Positions 43,833-55,490 of a DNA stretch of 64,000 bases are shown one piece after another. The position numbers and the translations under genes were made by a program. Below the pieces are notes generated by a model, which ran no database searches, had not been told where the DNA came from, and was given only the letters and a program-made list of their open reading frames with translations. This DNA comes from Antilocapra americana (Eukaryota; Chordata; Mammalia; Artiodactyla; Antilocapridae), in the NCBI GenBank assembly GCA_007570785.1, contig ML661885.1, positions 12,016,490 through 12,080,489 of the forward strand, read 5' to 3'. The first letter of the stretch is position 1. Each line of letters begins with the position of its first letter.

Positions 43833-44929
43833 GAAACAGCTAGGGTGTACATAACTGTCCACTCTTCCTTGGTGTTTTTAGACTTAAAAGAACAATGAGA
43901 TAGAGACCAATAGAGGGGGATAGCGTAATACCACCTACCTTGGAGATCATTGTAAATACTCACTTTTGACATTTTCTTACTAATCTTGCAGAAGGTGTCA
44001 GTTGCCGTTAAATTTTCATATAACTAAGGCATTAGAATAAGTTGTAGGGTTAGAAGAGTGGGCAAAATATTGACCAGCAGACCCAAGTCATGCACTGAAA
44101 GAGCAATGAGCCATGCCCAGCTCCACTAGACTAGAGCGTGTTCTTGGGTGTTATGGGTACAGGGCTTAGCTTTAATGATGCAATTCTTTATGCATCATTG
44201 TGATGGAAAGGGTGGAAATTTGAAAACGAAAATCCTAGCTTCTCCTGACTATGAAAGTTAGACCAAGTGATTCCAAGCACTCATATTTCGATACAAAAAT
44301 CCTTTTAAAGTAGGACAGTTCCTAATTAACATGGATTCTGACTTATGTAATTAGGCAGCTCTTGATTTGGTTAAGGATAATGGTTTCCCATTCTACTATT
44401 CTACTATGAAACAAAAAGCAATTCTGCTCAAAAAAAAAAAAAAAAACATTTATCAAGTCTTATTTAATAAGGTTTTACATTCTTACCTCTAAAACCTCTC
44501 AGTAAATAAGACAAATAGAAAACAGAATTAGTGATTTCACTGACTTTCTTCCCAGGCTAAGTACTCACAGCAAATGAGATTTTTATATTTCTAAACATCT
44601 GCATTTCATTCACATCTACTCCCAAGCAGAGAATTTGAGACAGGATAAAGGAATATCTCTTCATCTACTGAACAAGGGTACCCTGGCTCCAATGGACCAA
44701 ATGTCTTAGAAAGAGTCCATCCACTGAGAGAAAAACTGTACACCACACCTCACACCTGTGTGTAGTCCTGTGTTTCCTCCTGCTCAGCAGATTGTCCCAG
44801 GGCATGGCTTAAATTCCTTGGATTTGGTAATAAACAGTTGCCATTTTGACCACTTCCTTTTGTGTAGACCCACAAACTACAGAATAAATGAATAGCTCCT
44901 TTCCTTTGCTAGCCTTGCCCAAGGGCTGT
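43833..44929. other. unassigned; A17 run
   Basis: A run of about 17 A at 44430-44446 without a recognisable retrocopy before it. No gene. Confidence 0.3.
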
Positions 44930-45200
44930 TTTAGCACCCCATAAATCCTGTAATTGTATAGGATCATTTGGCAGTGTGTGGATTTTTCTGCTAAATCACA
45001 GTGGGAAGAAGATCAGGAGGAACCCTGAAAAATAAAGCATTATCATGGCATTAGAAGATTTACAGTGAGAGCAAATAGCACTGGCACAACCCCAGCCCAG
45101 CCTTCATTACTGGCGAGGAGAAAGCACCACTAAGCATTAAGTGTCTCCTGTGTTCACAGCTGAGAGCAGAACTTCAGCCAGATCCAGTTCTTTTTAGCTC
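44930..45200. other. repeat-free stretch, candidate conserved non-coding element
   Basis: 'cttgcccaagggctgttttagc', 'ggatttttctgctaaatcacagtgggaag', 'tcattactggcgaggagaaagcacc' are complex, repeat-free text. Call is impressionistic. Confidence 0.15.
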
Positions 45201-46129
45201 CTACACATTGTGGGTGTCAGGGAGAGTGTGATGAAATTCCAATGTAGGCTTAGCTGTCAGGGATATAAACTAAGTATATGTTCTTTCCTATAGATGTCCT
45301 GTAAATAGACTAATTACATGGTGAAGGGGGAAAAAAAAAAAAAAAAACAGGCATAGGAAACAAAGCACTTAACCACTTGTGCATATGTTGTTTTTGTTTT
45401 GTGTATGTGTGTGTTTTCCCCCGAGGGTCTCTGTCAAATGAATGTGTGTAAAAGCATTGTAGGATTCTGCCAATCTTTTACAAACTGCATTTTTGTGTCT
45501 CAACAAGAAATTAGTGCAGGGTTGAGATGGCTAGGGTTTATTAAGTTGTATCATGCTGGTTCCTGGGTAGATGCTGATAGTGCTTTGGAAATCCAAGTTA
45601 TACCTTGTTTTGTAAAATCTATGCTATTCCCTGGGTAAAAAACTTCAGTTGCTGTGTTTATAAATGCTTTAAGAACAGGAAAGTGTAAAAAGACATAAAA
45701 ACATTTCCCCAGTGGTATCCAGTTGAAATGTTTTTTAGCAAGTTGAAACCAGTATAAAGCTTCAGTAATTAACAGATTAAGATCTATTGACAGACTCTTC
45801 ACATCAGAAATTAAAAGGAAAATTACAGGTCTCTTAAGAAGTTAAAGCTTCTCATAAAGCAATGGCAAGGAATAACTGCACATCTTAACAGAATTTTTTT
45901 TTTTTGGCAAAATAAGCAGTGCTAAATTATATGGAACACATAATTCTTTTGAACTCTCTGAGAATGGGAATCCTATAAGACAGAAGCTTTGGGTTTGGGG
46001 AAGTGATTACTAATATGAAAAGAAACGCATTGGAAATAACTGATAATAAATACTGCCTGCATTGGAACTTATCCAGGACTAAGTCCTGGACTCTCTCCTC
46101 TCTGTCTACAGTCTTTCCCCAGGTGAGCT
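45201..46129. other. unassigned; A17 run
   Basis: 45331-45347 is a run of 17 A preceded by GGGGG. Frames 45399-45638 and 45551-45802 lack recognised products. Confidence 0.3.
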
Positions 46130-46640
46130 CAAACACACCCAGTCCTCAAAGATCACGTATATGCTAGTGAAGTCCAAACCTAATATCCTACCTCTGAGCC
46201 CCAAGGAGCTCCAAGTTCAGTTGCCAACTGACATCTCTAATGTCTAATTTATCATGCAGCCCAAGGTTAACTTGTCCAAAACAGAACTTTAAATTTCTGA
46301 CTTCACTGCATACATGTGCACATACATACAAATAAAGTAAAATAAAGTAAAAATAAATAAGTAAAAACAAAACTATTTCTATTCAGTCTTCCCTATCTCA
46401 CCTTTTTTCCAATTGCTCAGATCAATACCTAGAAATCCCCCATAATTATTCTCTTTCTCTCACTTCGCATGTGCAATCCATTCAGCAAGACCTGTTGGCC
46501 CTCCATCTATAATATATACCACTTTGTCCCAGTTCTCTTCCTTCTCACTCCAAAGCATCGTTATCTTTCTTTGGCTCTTGGAAGGATCTCCTGCTTCTAT
46601 GCTTGTGCTCGGTGCAAGGAAAAAGACTTGGACAGTATTC
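46130..46640 (+). mobile_element. L2-type LINE, diverged, with A-rich insert
   Basis: 'taacttgtccaaaacagaactttaaatttctgac' and, after an A/T-rich insert (about 46306-46372), 'cagtcttccctatctcacc', 'aattgctcagatcaatacctagaaatccccc', 'ctttctctcacttcgcatgtgcaatccattcagcaag', 'cctgttggccctccatc' follow L2 text in order. Confidence 0.6.
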
Positions 46641-47471
46641 CTAAGACTAAGGAACCGACTGAAGATATTTGAACAGATGTATAAAAATGTATCAGTTGTT
46701 GAAGTGAATTAGCAGAGTAAGAGGATTCCACTTTGATACAGGACAATTTAAAAGGCACAAGGAAAATAACTGAATCTTTGCTAAGGAAGCAAAATAATTT
46801 TACTAAAATAAGAGGAGTCAGCCAAAGGGAGACAGTCACAGACATGAAGGCATCTCCCTAACTCTGATCCAGTCTGTCACATGGCAATTGCTTAACGGGT
46901 AGGCAGGACAAATCTCACTAGAATACTGTGCATTAATATCTTCATTGATGTAGTCAGTTAAATTGTCGGTCAAGCAATGATTATTGAGCAAGTCTACATC
47001 CAGGCACTATGGTGTATCTACCCTAGGTGTACAGAGATGGAAGTGGTGGAGGACCCTCTGGAAGCTCCCAGGCTAAAAGATGGAAACGCAAGTCAATAAT
47101 TAAAATTCCACATGACAAGTGCCACGAAAGTGGTGGGAATAAGAATTAGCAGTAGGAATATTCCAGAAGACTTCACTGAGGAAGTGACATTTGACTTGGG
47201 ATGTGAAGGTTGAATGGGTAGCCAAGGAGGAGAGGAACATTGTGAGCAGAGGGAATAGCATTAGAAAATGTAAAAGTCAGAGTCTTAGAAAATTAACCAT
47301 GACTTAGTGGCCAAAAAGGAAGAGAGTCTTTTAAAACATTTTCTTTTTAGTAGTAATGGTAGTTTCTGCTTCAAGTTACAGGGGAAAATCAGTCTCTTTC
47401 TGAGGGCTCTGAAACTTTTTAAAAAGTCTTGCAGCCCAGGAGCATTGCAATGTAATACTTGCATTGTTTGC
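46641..47471. other. unassigned; possible ancient repeat at 46960-47270
   Basis: 'tgattattgagcaagtctacatccaggcactatgg', later 'gaagacttcactgaggaagtgacatttgacttggg' and 'gcagagggaatagcattag' match a widespread ancient mammalian repeat whose class I cannot name with confidence. Confidence 0.35.
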
Positions 47472-47671
47472 TGTTGTTTAGTTGCTAAGTCATGTTCGAC
47501 TCTTTGTAATCCTGTGGCCTGTGGCCCACCAGGCTCCTCTGTCCACATTCCAGGCAAGAATACTGGAGAGGGTTGCCATTTCCTACTGTAGGGGATCTTC
47601 CTGACCAAGTGATCAAATCCACGTCTCCTGCTTGGTAGGCGGATTCTTTACCACTGAGCCACCTGAGAAGC
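47472..47671 (-). mobile_element. Bov-tA SINE
   Basis: 'tgttgtttagttgctaagtcatgttcgactctttg', 'tggcccaccaggctcctctgtccac', 'gatcaaatccacgtctcctgc', 'ctgagccacctgagaagc'. A short deletion removes 'atgggattc'. Confidence 0.93.
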
Positions 47672-48225
47672 AATAACTCCATAGCTAATCACATATTGCA
47701 TACTGATTGTCTTATCATGTACAAGACAAACAGCAAAGAGATACAAAGATGCATCATACAGCCACTGCCTTCCGTCAAGTCACAATTTAAATAAGCCATC
47801 CACAACCACAAGACAAATTAAAAAGAAACCACCCTTGTCTATGAGAAGTAAAAATGTCACCAAGTTTTATAGGGGACTGGTTAATGTGTTAATTTAAAAT
47901 GCTTTTCATAGTGAGTTAGTAAGAAAAACTGATGGATGTTAATATTTTTGCCCCAGGAAAGAAAGATGAGCGCTCTGATTTTACAGCGGTTTAAGGGAAC
48001 AAGATGTCAGCTTTGTAACTCTAACCTGCTGCCTGCAGTTGTGCCTTGTCAGAAGAGACTCCCACCTACTCAGGCAGGCAGGCTGTAGGGAGTACCTAGG
48101 AGGGGTGCATGCAGGATGTCAGGGTCTTTCATCCACAAAGCACCTTTTACTCAAGCTTTGCATAGCAGAAGCAGACACTCAGGCCCTCAAGAGTCCACAT
48201 AACCTTGGGAAATGAACTTATCAGG
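47672..48225. other. unassigned sequence
   Basis: No gene or repeat recognised. Confidence 0.3.
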
Positions 48226-48418
48226 TGATCTGCGTGGACTAATAACACAGACTAATAATGTTTACCAGGTCTTACTGTGCTGCAGTATTATTCTAAGCAG
48301 TCAACTGATTTATTTATCCTCATTACCCTATTGGTTGAGCACTAATATTATCTTTGTAGTATACATGAGGAATAAAATGACAAGGAGAAGGTAACTGACT
48401 TGCCCAGTTACCCCACTG
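48226..48418 (+). mobile_element. MIR SINE, outer layer, left part
   Basis: 'tattattctaagcagtcaactgatttatttatcctcattaccctattgg', 'actaatattatctttgtagtatacatgagg', 'ggtaactgacttgcccag' follow MIR from its 5' side. Continues at 50786 after 2.4 kb of inserted elements. Confidence 0.65.
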
Positions 48419-48833
48419 TGTTAGTTTTCTACGGTTGCTATAATAAATTGCCATAGGCTTGGAGGCTTAAAACAACAGAAATTTATTTTCTCACATGGAA
48501 GCCAAAAGTAAGAAATCATGGTGTTGGCAAGGTCATAATCTCTCTGAAGGTTCTATCAAAGAGTCCTCCTTTGCCCCATCCAGCTTCTGGGGGCTCCAGG
48601 GTCACTTGACATGTGGCTGAATTATTCTCATATCTGCCTTCCAGTATCCAGTATGGCTTTATCCTCTGTCTATATCACCCCTCCCCTTCTAAGGACACCA
48701 CCATTGAATTTAGGGCCAGGATGTTCTCATCTCAAGATCCTTCACTGACTGATAATTGCAAAGATCCTTTTTCCAAATAAGATTGCATTCACATGGTCAG
48801 AGTATTAGGACATGGACATACCTTTGGGTTCTC
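48419..48833 (-). mobile_element. MLT1-type LTR, middle layer, left part
   Basis: 'tgttagttttctacggttgctataataaattgcc', 'cttaaaacaacagaaatttattttctcac', 'ccttctaaggacaccaccattgaatttagggcc', 'cctttttccaaataagattgcattcac', 'ggacatacctttggg' is an MLT1 in reverse. Its last bases are at 50749-50785. Confidence 0.8.
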
Positions 48834-50748
48834 AAGAAAAAGAAATGCAAAAAAGCAAAATGGCTATCTGAGGAGGCCTTACAAATAGCTGCAAAAAGAA
48901 GAGAAGTGAAAAGCAAAGGAGAAAAAGAAAGATACACCCATTTAAATGCAGAGTTCCAAAGAATAGCAAGGAGAGATAAGAAAGCCTTCCTCAGTGATCA
49001 GTGCAAAGAAATAAAGGGAAAAAACAGAATGGGAAAGACTAGAGATCTCTTCAAGAAAGTTAAGAGATACCAAGGGAACATTTCATGAAAAGATGGGCAC
49101 CACAAAGGACAGAAATGGTATGTATCTAACAGAAGCAGAAGACATTAAGGAGAGGTGGCAAGAATACATAGAAGAACTATACAGAAAAGATCTTCATGAC
49201 CCAGATAATCACGATGGTGTGATCACTCACCTAGAGCCAAACATCCTGGAATGTGAAGTCAAGTGGGCCTTAGGAAGCATCACTATGAACAAAGTTAGTG
49301 GAGGTGATGAAATTCCAATTGAGCTATTTCAAATCCTGAAAGATGTTGCTGTAGAAGTGCTTCACTCAATATGCCGGCAAATTTGGAAAACTCAGCAGTG
49401 GCCACAGGATTGGAAAAGGTCAGTTTTCATTCCAATCCCAAAGAAAGACAATGTCAAAGGATGCTCAAACTACCACACAATTGCACACTTCTCACATTCT
49501 AGTAAAGTAATGCTCAATATTCTTCAAGCCAGGCTTCAACAGTACGTGAACCATGAACTTCCAGATGTTCAAGCTGGTTTTAGAAAAGGCAGAGGAGCCA
49601 GAGATCAAATTGCCAACATCCATTGAATTATCAAAAAAGCAAGAGAGTTCCAGAAAAACATCTATTTCTGCTTTATTGACTATGCCAAAGCCTTTGACTA
49701 TGTAGATCACCACAAATGTGGAAAATTCTGTAAGAGATGGGAATACCAGACCCCCTGACCTGCCTCTTGAGAAATCTGTATGCAGGTCAGGAAGCAACAG
49801 TTAGGACTGGACATGGAACAAGAGACTGGTTCCAAACTGGGAAAGGAGTACATGAAGGCTGTATATTGTCTCCCTGCTTTTTTAACTTATATACAGAATA
49901 CATCATGAGAAATGCTGGTCTGGATGTAGCACAAGCTGGAATCAAGATTGCCAGGAGAAATATCAGTAAACTCAGATATGCAGATGACACCACCCTTATG
50001 GCAGATAGTGAAGAACTAAAGTGCCTTTTTGATGAAAATGAAAGAAGAGAGTGAAAAAGTTGGCTTAAAACTCAACATTCAGAAAACTAAGTTCATGGAA
50101 TCCTGTCCCATCACTTCATGGCAAATAGATGGGGAAACAGTGGAAACAGTGACAGACTTTATTTTGGGGGGCTTCAAAATCACTCTAGATGGTGAGTGCA
50201 GCCATGAAATTAAAAGACGCTTACTCCTAGGAAGGAAAGTTATGACCAACCTAGACAGCATATTTAAAAGCAGAGACATTACTTTGCCAGCAAAGGTCCA
50301 TCTAGTCAAGGCTATGGTTTTTCCAGTAGTCGTGTATGGATGTGAGAGTTGGACTATAAAGAAAGCTGAGTACTGAAGAATTGATGCTTTTGAAATGTGT
50401 TAGTGAAGACTCTTGAGAGTCCCTTGAACTGCAAGGCGATCTAACCAGTCCATCCTAAAGGAAATCAGTCCTGAATATTCATTGGAAGGACTGATGCTAA
50501 AGCTGAAACTCCAATACTTTGGCCATCTGATGCGAAGAACTGACTCATTTGAAAAGACCTTGATGCTGGGAAAGATTGAGGGCAGAATGAGGAGAGGATG
50601 ACAGAGGATGAGATGGTTTGGATGGCATCACTGACTCAAAGGACGTGAGTTTGAGTAAACTCTGGGAGTTGGTGATGGACAGGGAGGCCTGGCATGCTGC
50701 AGTCCATGGGGTCACAAAGAGTTGGACACAAATGAGTGACTGAACTGA
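48834..50748 (+). mobile_element. BovB (RTE) LINE, 1.9-kb copy, inner layer
   Basis: Longest BovB here. From 'aaaaagaaatgcaaaaaagcaaaatggctatc' through all RT motifs to the terminal 'gagtgactgaactgaat'. Truncated before the endonuclease. Inserted into the MLT1: CCTTTGGG before and CCTTTTGG after are a possible duplication. Confidence 0.96.
48840..50376 (+). pseudogene. BovB reverse transcriptase, disrupted
   Basis: Successive frames 48756-49088, 49093-49626, 49737-50054 and 50029-50376 cover linker, RT and C-terminal parts. Visible motifs: 'WPQDWKRSVFIPIPKKDN', 'VQAGFRKGRGARDQIANIH', an FCFIDYAKAFDY motif in the gap near 49665 after a stop, 'GVHEGCILSPCFFNLYTEYI' and the catalytic 'KLRYADDTTLMADSEE' with Y-A-D-D intact. 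At least three frame breaks make it inactive. Confidence 0.9.
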
Positions 50749-50785
50749 ATCCTTTTGGTGGTCACCACTCAACCCACTAAAAAAT
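50749..50785 (-). mobile_element. MLT1-type LTR, middle layer, right end
   Basis: 'ccttttggtggtcaccactcaacccacta' equals the reversed LTR start (compare 'tgggggacaccattcaaccca'). Completes 48419-48833. Confidence 0.6.
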
Positions 50786-50880
50786 TTTCAAGAAATGGAG
50801 TTGGAATTCAAATCCAAGCAGACTGCCTCCAGGACCTTTGATCTCCAAATCAGCCCAGAATACTGCCTCTCAAAGTCCAT
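50786..50880 (+). mobile_element. MIR SINE, outer layer, right part
   Basis: 'atggagttggaattcaaatccaagcagactgcctccagg' and 'cagaatactgcctctcaaag' match the MIR 3' half ('gggattcgaacccaggcagtctgactccag', 'ctatactgcctctc'). Confidence 0.65.
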
Positions 50881-51031
50881 GAAGGGGAGGGGGTAGTGAG
50901 AGGAGTCTTGCAAATTAATAGAACCTCTATTAACATTCTGCATTACTTAAGATGGTTGAAACCTTCACTTGACCTTGACTTTTGGGTAAATATCCCAGTA
51001 ATAACTGATATTTAGTATTGCCACCAAAGAG
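50881..51031. other. unassigned spacer
   Basis: No feature recognised. Confidence 0.3.
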
Positions 51032-51322
51032 ATAAAACCAGTCAATCCTAAAGAAATCAACCCTGAATATTTATTGGAAGGACTGATGCTGAACCTGAAG
51101 CCCCAATATTTTGACCACCTAATGCGAAAAGCCAACTCGTTGGAAAAGACCCTGATCCTGGGAAAGATAGAAGGCAGGAGGGAGAAGGGGGCAACCGAGG
51201 ATGAGATGATGGATGGCATCACTGACTCAATGGACACAAGTTTGAGCAAACTCCAGGAGATAGGGAAGGACAGGAAAGCCTGGTGTACTGCAGTTCATGG
51301 GGTCTCAAAGTGACTGAACAAC
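51032..51322 (+). mobile_element. BovB LINE 3' end
   Basis: 'gataaaaccagtcaatcctaaagaaatcaaccctg' to 'catggggtctcaaagtgactgaacaac'. Frame 51074-51313 is the remnant C-terminus. Part of the terminal segment ('gagtcagacacgac') is deleted. Confidence 0.93.
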
Positions 51323-52345
51323 AATAAAAACATATTTAGAGTAAAACTTCTCCCCATTTTCTCTGGGTGCATTCAGAACTTTAAAACTCAGCTTAGAGAA
51401 GTGAGGTTTCAATCCTAGAAACCACTTCTGAACAAGTGCCTTCATTATGGATGAGAGGGACTTCACCAGCTCAGACTAAAAACACTCAGGGTTTCCAACA
51501 ACAAACAACATTAGAAAAGAGAAATAACTTATTTCCCAGGAACAAATTTTTCTATTTATCTCACAGAGAACCTTTATAATTTTATCACCATCTTTAATAT
51601 TTTTAATATATTATTTTGCCCACTGTCTACCTTGAGTGTCCTATGAACTTCCTTCAGGCTAACCTCCTATAAACCCCTTACCACCCCTTAGGCTCCACTC
51701 CCTCTTCCAGAGGAAGCAAGTGGAACCTTCACTTCCTTTTCACTTCCTTAACAGTTTTGTTGTCTAGCTATACATTCCTACTTACATCTGCAAGGAGGGA
51801 AAAGATAAAATGTTACCCTGATCTATGGTTTGGATGCATGATAAAACCTTTGCAGACTAATTCTTGTTTCTTTTACAGAATATACATCCCCTGGGGTGAG
51901 ATTCATCTTTTTATATCCGAAGCAATATCACGAGAATAGGAAGTTAGATCTTATGCCATAACTCAAAGCTTTGTATAGTTATACTTTGAAATATAATTCT
52001 CTGCCTTTGACAACTTACAATCTCACTGTGGGAGACAGCAAGCCTCTATCTTAAGGAGATGTGCAGAAGTGTGTCTAATATTGGAAGTGAAGGCAACAGA
52101 GGGAGCAGAGAGGGTTGGCGTGGTTAGAGAATGCTTCATGCAGAGAGCAGTGATTCTGGAAGAATAAGTGAGACTCAGATCTGGTATAGAGAGATATCTG
52201 TCTCTCATGAGGCTAGCCAGTAGAGGGTTTAGTAGGAACTGTATAGCCTGTCACACAGATTTAAATTCTAAGCTACCGTTTGATTTTTGAGCATCTGTCT
52301 CTTCATTTGTCAAGTGCAAAGTACAGTATCAGCATCACCATTTTA
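51323..52345. other. unassigned; possible ancient repeat at 52010-52200
   Basis: 52023-52200 ('ctgtgggagacagcaagcc', 'agaatgcttcatgcagagagc') may be part of the same unnamed ancient repeat as at 46960-47270. No gene. Confidence 0.3.
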
Positions 52346-52745
52346 AAATATAATGGAATGCTACTCAGCCACGATAATGCCATTTGCAGCAACATGGACA
52401 CAACTAGAGATTATCATACTACTAAGTGAAGTAATTAAAAAAAAAGACTAATACCATATAATACCACTTATATATGGAATCTAAAATATGGCACAAATGA
52501 AGCTATCTATAAAACAGAAACAGACTCACAGACACAGACAACAGAATTGTTGTTACCAAAGCAGAGAGGGGAAGGAGAGGAATGGACTGGGAGTTCAGGG
52601 TTGGTATATGCCAACTATTATATTTAGAATGGATAAATAACAAAGTCCTACTGTACAGCACAGGAAACTATATCTAATCTGCTGAGATAAACCATAATGG
52701 TAAAGAATATTTTAAAAAGAGTACTTAAAAATAAAACATAATAAA
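52346..52745 (+). mobile_element. L1MA-like LINE 3' end
   Basis: 'tataatggaatgctactcagcc', 'gccatttgcagcaacatggacac', 'taccacttatatatggaatctaaaatatgg', 'cagactcacagacacagac', 'aataacaaagtcctactgtacagcacagg' and 'ataaaccataatggtaaagaat' in sense order. Confidence 0.9.
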
Positions 52746-53104
52746 ATAAAATCTAGGTGATGCTCTTCACCCCTGGTATTACTTGCTCTTTCTGTGACTT
52801 TCGATATTGTTATATCAAAAAGACAATTCTGCTTGGAATATTCTTTATTGTTGGCTTTTGAGATACCACTGATTTCTTAGTTTCTTTCTCGTTCTTAGAT
52901 GGTGTCTTTTAAAGGTCAGAGTTTCCCAATATTATTCTTTTAACTCTCTTTAGAAAAAGAAATTCCCAGAGTAATCTTGTCCTTAACAGTGGATTTAAAT
53001 AGCACCTCTAGCTATGTTTCCCAAGTTCCTAGCTCTGACTTAGTCCTCTCTCCTCTACCCACATTTATACATAATTCTTACTGGATATTTCCACCTGTAT
53101 ATTC
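52746..53104. other. unassigned sequence
   Basis: Frame 52977-53162 runs into the BovB; no recognised product. Confidence 0.3.
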
Positions 53105-53715
53105 CCCAAGCACTTTCAGTTCAGTTCAGTTCAGTTGCTCAGTTATGTCCAACTCTTTGTGACCCCATGGACTGCAACACGCCATGCTTCCCTGTCCATC
53201 ACCAACTCCCAGAGCTTACTCCAACTCATGTCCATTGAGTCAGTGATGCCATCCAATCATCTCATCCTCTGTTGTCCCCTTCTCCTCCCGCCTTCAATCT
53301 TTCCCAGCATCCAGGTCTTTTCCAATGAGTTAGTTCTTCACATCAGATGGCCATGGTATTGGAGCTTCAGCTTCAGCATCAGTCCTTCCAATGAATATTC
53401 AGAACTGATTTCCTTTAGGATGGACTGATTGAATCTTCTTGCAGTCCAAGGAACTCTCAAGAGTCTTCTCCAACACCACATTTCAAAAGCATCAGTTCTT
53501 CGGCACTCAGCTTTCTCTATAGTCCAACTCTCACTTCCGAACAAGACTACGGAAAAACCATAGCTTTGACTAGATGGACCTTTGCTGGCAAAGCAATGTC
53601 TCTGCTTTTAAATGTGCTGTCTAGGTTGGTCATAGCTTTTCTTCCAAGGAGCAAGTGTCTTTTAATTTCATGGATACAGTCTTTAACTCAGCAAGCACTT
53701 TAACCCAAGCACTTT
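53105..53715 (-). mobile_element. BovB LINE 3' end with target-site duplication
   Basis: BovB 53117-53688 in reverse, from (CAGTT)n to 'atttcatggatacagtc'. CCCAAGCACTTT at 53105-53116 recurs at 53704-53715. A further GCAAGCACTTTAAC lies at 53691-53704, so the motif occurs twice in tandem on the right. The minus frame 53338-53544 is its C-terminal remnant. Confidence 0.93.
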
Positions 53716-54415
53716 AACTCAACATATTCAAATCTGAATTTATATTTTCAAATCTCTTTCTCCTCATGTATTCCTTAGCTCTTTAAGTCATGCCATTGTT
53801 TATTCAATCAATTAGTTGCTTTCAGATGTCCGCAAAACCACCCTCAGCTTCAACAGTTCTCTGGAATGACTCATAGAACTCAGAAATGCTGTTAGTTACT
53901 TTTACTGTTATAGTTTATGGTAGTGCAAGGCTACGGATTAAAATCCTCAGAGGTAAAAGACACAGAGCAGAGACCAAGAGAGACCAGGCAATGAGCTTCC
54001 TGTTGTTCTTTACCAGGGAATTCTTCCAGACGGCACTCAATTCTTTTAGTGATGCTGTGTGACAACACACACAAAATATTATCCTCCAGGGAGGCACCCA
54101 AACCTGCCTGTCCAGGGTTTTTGTAGGAGATTGGTCACATAAGCATGCTGATCACCCACATGGCTGATTTTAGTTACTTAATGTCCATTCCTTCCAGAGC
54201 TCAAACTGATCCTACATGCCCCAAGGTTCCCACCATAGATCAAGTTGTCATCATATAATACCTAGCATGGCCCAAGGCCTCAGGCAAACAAAGACACTCT
54301 TAACAGTCAAGATATTCCAAGGGTTTAGAGGTTATCTCCCAGGAGGTGAACAAGAGCCAAACTTTTGTTTGGAATGTACAGAGTTTGAACAATTCAGATC
54401 CACTGAGTTAATCCT
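53716..54415. other. unassigned sequence
   Basis: No gene or repeat recognised with confidence. Confidence 0.3.
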
Positions 54416-54652
54416 TTACTGCACACTTGTGCTCATGCTTAGTCACTCAGTCATGTCTGACTCTTTGCAGCCCCATAGACAGTAGCCCACCAGGCTCCTC
54501 TGTCCATGGGATTCTCCAGGCAAGAATACTAGAGTGAGAAGCCATTCCCTTTTCTAGTGGATCTTCTCAACCCAGAGATCAAACTCGAGTCTCCTGCACT
54601 GCAGGAGGATTTTTTACCTTCTGAGCCACCAGGGAAGCCCTTACTGCACACT
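54416..54652 (-). mobile_element. Bov-tA SINE with perfect duplications
   Basis: SINE 54428-54640: 'tgtgctcatgcttagtcactcagtcatgtctgactc' to 'ctgagccaccagggaagccc'. TTACTGCACACT at 54416-54427 and 54641-54652 is a perfect 12-bp duplication. Confidence 0.95.
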
Positions 54653-54924
54653 ATTCCAGCCCCAAATATGCTGGGTAGGATAACCTTTCCCTCCTCCCCA
54701 GCACCCATATCCAGTTGGTCTCTAAGTTCTGTTTATTCTATCCATGTATATACATCCATATCTCCATACAGTTATCTTCATACCAAGAGTTTCTACCCCA
54801 TCCTCAAACTAATAAACTGCCAAAACTTATTCTTTTTTTGTATAGAGGTCACTCAGCTTAATCATTTTTTTTCTTTCTTATCTCTACAGCCTTAGTTTTG
54901 TACTTCATCATATCTTACAATGCC
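54653..54924. other. unassigned sequence
   Basis: C/T-rich; no feature recognised. Confidence 0.3.
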
Positions 54925-55490
54925 CCTGCTCAGCATCCTGTCAATCACCTTGCATATTGCTTTCAGTATGATTCCTATAAAACAAAAATTGGGCTGTGTC
55001 ATACTCAAAACCCATAAAGTGAATATTTTGTCCAAATTCCTTAGTATCGTCCTGGATAATACAGCTGCCAATTACCTCTCCAGACTCATTGCTTATTGTG
55101 TTCTGAACTAACCAAGGTGTTTCTTTGTCTGCATACCTTTACATACACTGTTCTCTCCATCTGAATTTGCTTTTCTTCCTACAGTCTACTCAACATCCAG
55201 TTAACTGTTCTCCAGGAGAAATTGCACTTTTCTACCGGAATCAAGTCAGGTGACATTTGCTTTAGAATGTTTTCCCTGCCTTTAAAGTTGGGTCAGGTGT
55301 CTTTTCTCTGAACTTTGGAAATATATTGTGTTTGCCTCAGTCATCCCATATCTCATATTATTTCATTCATCTATATACTTGTCTGCCTCTCTCATTGGAC
55401 GGGGAGAACTTCAGCGGCATTGACTAATATGTGTTCAAGTTAGCATCACCTAAACTCAGTGGATGGCCCTCATAATCCATGAAAGAGATT
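54925..55490 (+). mobile_element. L2-type LINE, diverged
   Basis: 'aaaacaaaaattgggctgtgtcatactcaaaacccataaagtg', 'ccaattacctctccagactcattgc', 'cataccTTTACATACACTGttctctcc'-like text, 'gttttccctgcctttaaag' and 'ctctctcattggacgggg' track the L2 3' part in sense. Confidence 0.55.
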
